Shown here: positions 1 to 9,100 of the stretch, piece by piece
Numbering within the stretch: the first letter of the stretch is position 1
How the letters are laid out: every line of letters starts with the position of its first letter
From: CAYPOY01 sp964412395
GTDB taxonomy: Bacteria; Chloroflexota; Anaerolineae; B4-G1
Reading direction: 5' to 3'
NCBI GenBank assembly: GCA_964412395.1
Contig: CAYPOY010000192.1
Span: 1-9,793 of the forward strand
DNA: 9,793 nucleotides
The notes under the pieces: generated by a model
What the model was told of the DNA's origin: nothing
The model's database searches: none
What the model saw: the letters and a program-made list of their open reading frames with translations, nothing else
Position numbers and translations under genes: made by a program

Positions 1-137
1 GCCCCCGCCTCCACCGGGTCGGGCTCGGCCTGCTTCGTCACCTCCAACGTCGTGATCTTGGTTGCAGTGGTCTCGGTGTAGACGCCCGCCGCGCCCTCCT
101 CGGTCGTGACCTCGACCACGTTGGTCAGCGTCCCGGC
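1..137 (-). repeat. Direct DNA repeat, copy B (identical to 349-485)
   Basis: This is the partner of the copy at 349-485. Identity includes synonymous codon positions, so it reflects recent duplication or gene conversion rather than only protein-level selection. The left end is cut by the window, so the true length is unknown. Confidence 0.93.
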
Positions 138-3100
138 ATAGCCCGCCTCCACCGTGACGACGACCGTCTGCATCCAGACGCCCCCGGGCGCGGTAATGAC
201 CGGAGTCCATGTGATCTGCCCACCAGGTACGATCACGGTCCCGCCAGACGTTTGCCCAAGCATGATATGAACTGGCATCGTGTCGGTGATGGTGGCGTGC
301 AGGTACACGCTGCCGGTGTTGGTGACCCGGATGGTGTAGGTCAGTTGCGCCCCCGCCTCCACCGGGTCGGGCTCGGCCTGCTTCGTCACCTCCAACGTCG
401 TGATCTTGGTTGCAGTGGTCTCGGTGTAGACGCCCGCCGCGCCCTCCTCGGTCGTGACCTCGACCACGTTGGTCAGCGTCCCGGCGTAGCCCGTCTCCAC
501 CATGACGACGACCGTCTGCGTCCAGATGCCGTCAGGCACGATGGGAGCCGGCGGCATCCATGTGAGAGACCCGGTGGGCGTGACGTGCGCGGGCAGGACG
601 TCGGTGATGGTGGCGTTCAGGTCCAGGTCGCCAGTGTTGGTGACCCGGATGGTGTAGGTCAACTGCGCCCCTGCCTCCACCGGGTCAGGCTCGGCCTGCT
701 TGGTGACGCTCAATTTAACCGCTAGCTCATCTGCGCCCACGTCGTAGCCTTGCCCTAGCGGACGCGTGTCGCCGTCTATATCATCGTTCACACCCGCGGC
801 CACGCCCACGTCAACCGCCCCCGACTTGACTCGGATATGGTAGTCCAGTCCGGCCGGGTCCACAAACTTCGGGTCGCCAAACAGATCGTTGGTGGTGGCG
901 ACGGTTCCATCGGTGTCGGTGGGAGTACCCGTGGCATACCACAGGGTGTGATCGGCAGTGACGGAGGCGACGCCCGAGATCGTGGTGATGCCTACCGTAT
1001 GGCTGACCAGGACAGTATTCGTCATCGCCAGGGTGAAGCTGCCGACCCGCAGTCCCTCTTTACCATTGCCAACGATGGTGTTGTGGCGCAAGTGGCCTTC
1101 GGCATTGCTGTTCCCCCCGGCGTAGAGGCCACCGCCGCCGCCGGCCCGGTTGGCAGCAATGACGTTGTTGGTCACGGCGAGCACGGTGGAGCCAGTGCCC
1201 CAGGCGAACATCCCGCCGCCCCAATTGCTGGTGCCGACAGCGTTGTCCAGAATGAAGTTGTCCTCCAGAGTCACATGGTCGCACCCGTTCACGTACACAC
1301 CGCCACCGTCAGCGCCAGCCGTGTTGCTGTAGACACGATTGCCGGTGAGGGTGACGCCAGCGCTGCTCAGATAGAGGCCACCGCCACTGGAGCCGGCCGT
1401 GTTGCTGTAGATGCCGCTTTTGACCAGGACGAAGGTGCCTCCATTGCAGTAAGCGCCGCCGCCGGTGCTGCCGGCCGAGGTGTTGCTGTAGACCTGGGTG
1501 ACGGTGATCGTGACGTCGGCGCCGTCCAGGTAAAGACCACCGCCACTGGAGCTGGCCGTGTTACTGCAAACCTCACTGCTGGCCAGGGAGCAGGTGCCTC
1601 CGCTGCAGCAGATGCCGCCACCGCCGCTGGCCGTGTTGCGATAGACGTGGCTGTTAACCAGGGCGCAGGTGCCACCACCGCAGTAGACACCGCCGCCGGT
1701 GCTGCTGGCCGAGGTGTTGCTGTAGACCTGGGTGGCGGTGATCGTGAGCGCGCCACCTTCGGCGTAGACGCCGCCACCGTGGTGGGCAGCGCCACTCGTC
1801 ACGTTGCTGTAGACCCGGCAGCGGGCCAGTGTGACTGTAGCGGCGTAGACGCAGAGGCCGCCACCGTCATCACCGACGGAGCCGTTGAGCAGGTGGAAGC
1901 TATCCACCGTCACAGCCACCGGACCGGTGATGACCATCGCACGCCCGCTATCCTGACCGTCCAGATAGGTCGGATAGGCCTCGGGGTCGTAGACCCAGCC
2001 GCTCGTCGTGTAGCCGCCGGTCAGTGTGATAGCCTTGCTCACGCTGACCACCTGCCCGACGCTCAGGGTATCGGTGTACACACCAGTGGTCACCTTCACC
2101 GTATCACCCGGCTGCGCCTGGTTCACCGCATACTGTACAGTCTGGCAGGGCTTCCAGTACCTGAGGCAATTGTTGCCCGTGCCGTCATCCGCGTCGGCAC
2201 CGACCGGTGCCGGGACCACGTAGCGTGTGCCGACTACCGGGCTGATCACTGTCTGGCACAGCGCTGAGTCCAGGACACTGCCCTTTCTCTCCAACTGGGC
2301 GCCGTTGGTGATGCCGACGCCGGCGGCCAGCCAGGAGGTGATCTGCCCCGTATAGGTGATGATTACCTCTCCGGTGATGCTACCGGTCCAGGTGATGGTC
2401 CCCTGGGGGCCGTGGGCCGCCAGGTAGCCACAACTGCCCACAGTGCACGTCACGGTGCCGGGGACATATTCCACGTACGGGGGCAACGTGTCGGTGATCA
2501 CCAGGCCGGCATCTTTCGCCCTCAGCTCGATGGTATAGGTGATCTCCTGCCCAGGCTCAGCATGCTCCGGCCCGATCTTGGCAAATGACAACGGATGCTC
2601 GTCCGCCCCGATGTCGGGACCATCCAGCACCGGGCGCACGTCGCCGTCAATGTCCTCGCTCACGCCAACGTCCACACCTTCGTCAATTGCCGCCGAGTCG
2701 CCCTGGATGTGATAATCCAGCCCGGCCGGATCCTCGAACCTCGGATAGCCGGAGACATTGGTGTAGCTGACGACGTTCCCCAGCGCGTCGGTGACGTTCT
2801 GCGACCACAGTGTGTTCCACAACTCGACGTTGCCCGTCACTGCGCTGACGGCCACCGTGTGGCTGTAGAAGATGGTGTTGGTGAAGCGGGCCGTGTCGCT
2901 GACGACCGCTCCAGCAGCAGTGTTGCGGGCAAAGGTGCTGTGAATCACGGCCCCGTCGCTCCCTGCCGTCCGCAGCCCGGCCCCCTCATTGTGGGCGATG
3001 ACGTTGTTGACCAGCGCGTAGGTGCCGCCCGCCACTTCCATCCCGTCACCGGTGTTGCTGTACACCCACGAGCGCTCCAGCGTGAGGCCACCTCCGGCGA

Positions 3101-6100
3101 CGTGGACGCCGTCGCCGCTATTGTTGTAGATGCGGGTGCGGCTGATGACGGTCGTCGCCGTGTAGATGGCCACGCCACCGGCGCTGCCGACGACGCGGAA
3201 CCCGGTCAGCCTCGCCGTCACCGGGCCGGTGATGACTACACCCGGATCACTGCTGCCCTGACCGTCCAGTGTCGTCGCATAGGCGTCGGGGTCGGGCGTG
3301 GTCCAGTCAGTAGTGTAGCCGCCGGTCATGGTGATGGCCTTGTCCACGCTGACCACCGGGCTGGCACCAGTGTAGGTGCCAGCGGCCACTTTCACCTCAT
3401 CGCCCGTCTGCGCCTGATCTGCCGCCTGCTGCACCGTCGCGCAGGGCCGATATTGGAACCGACAACCGTTGTCCGTGTCGTCACCGCCGGCGGTCACGTA
3501 GCGGGTGCCGGACGCCGGGTTGATGGTGGTCGTCACGACTGCGGTGCAGGCGTGGTCAACCCAGGCCACGTTGGTGATCAGCGTGCCCGCCCCCACCCAT
3601 TCGGTGATGCGGGCGCTGAAGGTGATGTAGACCGTGCTATTGCTGGCTACAGAGCCCATCCAGGAAATTGTGCGAGTGCTGGTGACGTACTCGCCGCTGC
3701 TGCTGGCGGGGTAGGCCAACAGATGGACGTCGTACAGGTAAGGATGGAGCTCGTCGGTGACCGGGATCGTGCTGGCAAGGCCAGCGCTGTTGGTCACCCT
3801 GATGGTGTAGGTGATGACCGCTTTGGGATCAGCGGTCTCCGCGACCGTCTTGGCACCTGCCAGCCCATACTCGAATGCTCCGATGTCATACGGGGCGAGC
3901 AACGACCGCTGGTTGCCATCGTAGTCCTCGCCTGGCTGGGAGGCGTTCGGAGCGCCAGCGTCAATGCAGGGCGAGGCTCCCGTCAGGTGAAAGTCAGCGC
4001 CCAATGCGCCCGCAAAGCGCGGATCGTCAGAGATGCTGCCCGTGCCAGCGGGCAACCCCGAGCTATAGTCTGCCCAACTGTTGCCCCATACGTCGTTGTA
4101 GGCCAGGATGGGATTAATGCCGGTGGCTATATAGATCCCATAGTCCGCATTGTTCACGACGATGGTGTTGCTGACGACCGGAGAGCCAGCGGCTGAGTAG
4201 AAACCACCGCCGGTGCCGGCCGTGTTGCTGTAGAAGGTGTTGTTCCATACCAGGGGGCTGCCGACGCTGTTGTAGAGGCCACCGCCCACGACGCTCGCCG
4301 CGTTGTGGTAGACCAGGTTATTCCAGACCCGCGCCCCTCCAGACACCAGGTATAGGCCGGCGCCTTCCCTGGCCGCGTTGTTGTAGATTGCGCTGCGCTC
4401 CAGGACAGGATTGCCGCCGCCGCCGTAGTAGACACCACCGCCTTTGCTCGTCAAACCGGCGGCCGTGTTGCTATAGATGATGCCCAGGCGCACGGTCGGC
4501 GTTGCCCCGTTCGCGATGTACAGCCCGGCTCCGTCGCCGTCCACGTACCCCCGGTACAGTTGGAGGCCCTCAATCGTGGGACTGGTGCCCGCTACGGCGA
4601 TGACCATCACCCGCCCCTGTCTTTGCGCGTCCAGCACCGTCGGGCGGGCGAAAGGCGTGGAGTTGTCCCAGTCGGTGGTGGTGTAACCACCGGTCAGTGT
4701 GATGGACTTGCTCACGCTGACCACCTGCCCGGCGTTCAGCGTATCGGTGTAGGTGCCGCCGGCCACCTGAACCAGGTCGCCGTGCATGGCCTGATCCACC
4801 CCATGCTGCACCGTAGCGCACGGCTCGACGTCCAACTCGGTGCAGTTGTTGTGTTCATCCCGTCCGTCGGGGGCGATGTAGCGGGTACCACTGATACTGT
4901 TGATGTAGACAATATCGTAGAAAACCGCCTGCTGGCCGGCAAAAGAGATGATAATCTCCGCCCGCTCCTCATCACCGGCCGCCGCCTCGGGCGGAATAGA
5001 TATTGTGACTTTAACCGTGGCCGTCAGGCCCGGCCCCAGACTGATCACCTGGGTAGGAGCGACGTCAACCAGGCTGAATTCACCACGGGTGGACAGATCG
5101 AACGTCTCAGTATAGTTGCCGCTGTTGGTCAGAACGTGGGTGTAGTACTTTACATCGGGTGGATAGACCGAATCACTATATCCAGGATCAGGACCCAGTT
5201 CGACGCCCGGCAGGTAGGGTACATTCGTCGTATCGGTGGCGGTGTCGGAGACAACGCCGGTGTACGACTTTGACTCGGCAGTGATGACGGTGACGTCCTG
5301 CGTGTTGGCCTCGGTATCGGGCGGGACGTCTACGACGACCGTGACCGGAACAGTGAAGCCCGCTGGCAGGGTGTACACCGTCGTCGGCGGCACCAGGCTG
5401 ACCGCCCACCCCTGGCTGCTGGCGTAGGTGATCACGTAAGTGTCCGTCAGGCCGCCGCTGTTGATCAGCGTGTGGGAGCACGTGATGGATATGCCCGGGC
5501 GATCCACAGACTGGGTGTGATCGGGCTCCAGGGTCACGTGGGGCCTTCGCACCGTCGTCGTGTTCACCACTGTGGCCGTCGGCGTGTACGCGACCGTCCC
5601 CGCCTGCGGAGTGCGGGAGGTGGCAGTGACCAGTGTCCGGTTCGTGGCGGTGTAGGCGCTCGAGAGCACGGTCACCGCGACCGCAACCGACCTGGTGGAG
5701 CCAGAGCCAAGCGTCATCGGCAGCGGCTGGACAGTATAACCGTTCACCGTCACAGACCATCCGTGTTCGTCCTGCCAGTTCAGATCAAAGGTGTCCGTGT
5801 AATTGCCGTTGTTGGTCAGGACGTGAGTATATGTGACAGTACCACCGGCAGGCTGAGTGATGACACCCGTGCGGTCCGGCTCCAACGCCACGTCTACCCT
5901 CTGGTTGACGATGATGAGGTCAGTGACGCTATCGTAACCCCCGTAGTCACCGGCGGCGGTGACGACAGCGGTGGCCTCCAGCAGATTGTCGGGGTCAGCG
6001 ATTGGCACGGTGATGGTGACGACGACCGGCACAGAGCCGCCGTACGGCAGCTCCGGCGTGCGCGTCGGCATCACCGTCGGGGTGAAGCTGCTCTGCACGC

Positions 6101-9100
6101 CGAGATCGAAGGTATTGGTGCAGTTGCCGGTATTGGTCAACCGGCGGGTGTAGGTCACGACAACCTCCGACGTGGCGTTGGAAGTGACGCGGACCGTACG
6201 CGCGGGAGTCAGGCTCACGTAGTAGATCCCTTCAACGGTAGTCGTGTCCACTGCCCAGGCAAAGATGGTGGGGCTCACCGAATCAGTGGCAGTAACGACG
6301 CTCACGCCCGGTGTGCTGCCACACGGCACGAAGGGCACCGTGACCTCCAACGTGATGATTCGGGTCTTCTTCGGCCCGACACCGCTGGTGTCGCCGGAGA
6401 CCTGAGCACCCCATCCCGGGTCGTAGCTCCGGCTGAGCGAGTAGGACTCGGTATAGCTGCCGGTGTTGGTCAAAGTGTGAGTATACACGACCAGCCCCGG
6501 CGGGCCACTCCTGGTGGTACCGGGTGACAGCTCCACTCTGTGACACCGGTTCACTACGACGGTGTCGGTGTTCGTAGCCTGCTCGTTGGGATCGAACCAC
6601 GAAGTGGCGGCCACCACGACCGTGTCCACCGGCGACAGATATGGGCAGGCCGCCGTCTGCGGCACGGTGAGGGTCACGCACACAGTAATACTCGCTCCCG
6701 GCCCCAGTTCCACCGCCGGCGCTGGCGAGACGGTGACGTCCCAGTGCAGAGCGCTCGAAACGGCCACGGTAAACGTGTCCGTACTGTTGCCCAGGTTGGT
6801 CAGAGTGTGGGAGAAGGTGAGGGTACGGGTCGTCGTCGCCGACACCCATTCCGTGTGATCGTCAACCAACCCCACCCCAACCGTCCGGGAGACGGTGGTG
6901 GTGTCCCAGGCCGTATCAAACATCGTCGGGTCGGACACGGAAGTAGCGGTGATCACCGTCTGATCCACCCAGCCGCCCAGGGCGGTGCTGGGGATGTTCA
7001 CCGTGACGTAGACCGTCGCCGTCATATAATCCCCCACCACCTCATTCCCCCACAGTTGCACCGTCGGCGTCGGCGAGATGCTCACGTCCCAGTTTCGGCT
7101 GGAGGAGTGGGTGATGGCAAAGGTATCCGTGTAGTTGCCGGTATTAGTCAGGACGTGCGTGTAGAAAACCCGCTGCCCCGGCTCATCACCGCCAGCGTTA
7201 TCGGGCTCCAGTTCCACGCCGTGCTGCCAGTTGGCGACGGTGGTATCGGCGGCAACGTCAAAGATGAGGGGATCGGTCATGGAGGTGGCGGTGACAGTCG
7301 TGGTATTGGGCTCGACGCCATAGACGTTATCCGGCACGGTGACCGACACGTAGACGGTCGTCGCCATGCCCATCGCCAGTTGCACCGTCGGCGTCGGCGA
7401 GATGCTGACACCCCAACTGCCCCCAACATCGAGGGAGAAGGTGTCCACGTGGTTGCCTTCGTTGGTCAGGGTGTGGGTATAGACGACCGTATTGGCCCTG
7501 TCCGCCCAGCCAAGGCGGTCGGGCTCCAGGGAGACGTCCACAGCCTGCCCGACGGTGGTGGTGTCCACGGCCCTGGTGTAGACGTTGCTGTCAACACTGG
7601 AGGTGACGGTGACGATGGTCGTGTTCACCGTGTCGCTGGGAACACCCGCGGGGATCTGCACCCGAACCTCCACGGCCGTCGCAGCGCCAGAACCCAGCGT
7701 CACCGTAAGCGGCTGGATGGAGCTCCCGTTCACCATCACTGTCCATCCCTGCGGCTTGTTCTGCCAGGTCAGGCGGAAGTCATCAAAGTAGTTGCCGCTG
7801 TTGGTAAGGACGTGGGTGTACGTCACCGGCAGTCCCGGTCCCCTGCTGCTGGCGATCTCGAGGGGGACCAGTGTCACGCCGGCCTCCTGGTACTCGTCAG
7901 CGCCGATGTCCGGCTTGACGCCCATCCAGCGCGGCTGCCCATCCAGGTCCTCCGCCACCGCAGTCGCATCGCCGCTGTCAATGCAGAGAGAGTCTTGATG
8001 CAGATGGAAATCCTCCCCCGCCACGTCCAAAAAGAGCGGGTCAACCGAGAGATTGTTGGTACCACTGACGATCGAACCGCCGTAGTCCCCGCCGCTGTTG
8101 CCCCACACGTCGTTATAGTCCACCGTGATGGCCGCACCGTAGATGCCTCCACCGGCGTTGCTGACGACGATGGTATTGCTGACGATGGGGGAACCAGCGG
8201 CCAGGTAGAGCCCACCAGCGGTGCCGGCGGTGTTGCTGTAGAACGTATTGTGCCACACCTGCGGACTGTCGCCGGCGCTGTAGAAACCGCCGCCCCGGTC
8301 ATCAGCCACGTTGTCGTAGAATACATTCGACCATACCCTCGAGTTACCGTCGCCGTTGTAGAACCCGCCCCCTTTATCGGCTGTGTTGCCCGCCAGTCTG
8401 CTCTGCTCCAGCCTCAGGTTCCCCGCATTGTACACCCCGCCGCCGTGCCGAATCGCGGAGTTGCCGGTGATGACATTGCGCCGCAAGATGGGCGCGCCCA
8501 GCCCGACGTAGACCCCACCGCCAGAGCCGTTGGTCGCGCCATTTTGCAATGTGAACCCCTCCACCGTCGGGTTTCCGAAAATATACAGCACCCGTCCCAA
8601 CCCCCCGGCGTCAATAATGGTGGGGTAGTCATCGGGACCCTGGGCGGAAAAACTGGCGTCGTAACCTCCCTGCAACTCGACCGTCTTGTTGAGTGTCAGA
8701 TCGTACTCGTCATAGGTGCCCTCCGCCACCTTGATGACGTCGCCGCCGACCGCCTGCTTCACCGCATGCCCGACGGTTCGACAGGGCTCGGTGATGACCC
8801 GGCAGTTGTTGGGTTCGTCGTAGCCCCCGGTGGTCACGTACCGATCACCGGAGGTGTAGTTGACCTCGGTCGTGTCGGTCACCAGGGTATGGGCCTTCTC
8901 GCTGGCCTGGTCGGTGGTACTGGTTGCCGTCACGATCGTCGTCTCGACCACGCCGCCTGGGGCCCTGGCGGGCACATTGACCCGGACGTAGACGAGAGCG
9001 GACCCCCCGGCTCCCAGATTCGCCACCTGAGTTGGGGTGATCACAGCCCACCCCATGCTGCTGGAGAAGTCGAGATCGAAGGTGTCAGGGGCGTTGCCGG

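Larger units (their letters stand above)
1..719 (-). repeat. Tandem DUF11 array after helix V (two full units, third cut by window edge)
   Basis: Residues 3025-3263. Units: 396-719 (108 codons), 48-395 (116 codons) and 3-47 (first 15 codons only). Each starts [LV]-x-V-T-K-Q-A-E-P-D-P-V-E-A-G, then A-Q-L-T-Y-T-I-R-V-T-N-T-G, A-T-I-T-D-[VT]-[LM]-P, Q-T-V-V-V-x-V-E-x-G-Y-A-G, and L-T-N-V-V-E-V-T-T-E-E-G-A-A-G-V-Y-T-E-T. This is the textbook DUF11 / conserved-repeat pattern, best preserved here. The units are nearly identical except for a central loop after the T-D-x-[LM]-P strand, where the second unit has ten more residues. The third unit is already open at the low edge, so the array continues outside the window. 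Proteins of this class often end with several such units before a C-terminal anchor. Confidence 0.9.

Noticed and set aside
1367..1795. Shorter minus-strand frames in other registers (for example 1367-1795, 7874-8326, 5188-5760)
   Set aside because: They overlap the real minus frame out of register and give Ala/Thr/Arg/Ser/Pro- or Gly/His-rich low-complexity translations without motifs.
1323..1805. Regular repeats as a CRISPR array
   Set aside because: Units are 75-87 bases and stay in the reading frame, with no unique spacers between identical short repeats; they are protein-coding beta-helix coils.
837..2267. Plus-strand frame of 476 codons with Ala/Val/Gly-Asp repeats (resembling a repeat protein)
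   Set aside because: The apparent A-T-A-x-G-A-G-R-V-A-V-D repeats are the antisense image of the V-Y-S-N-T / G-G-G-x-Y coils of helix V.
2595..4196. Plus-strand frames at 2595-4196, 4560-5273, 5472-6527 and 252-725 as genes
   Set aside because: Same codon-register shadows of the minus-strand gene; no domains, and no upstream ribosome-binding context that I would trust over a continuous, domain-rich sense frame.
3864..4886. Helix modules as active pectate lyase or other polysaccharide lyase domains
   Set aside because: The coils fit a parallel beta-helix fold, but I see no catalytic Arg/Lys or Ca-binding Asp cluster of known lyase families, and the choice-of-anchor Q style end motifs are found in proteins without known enzyme activity.
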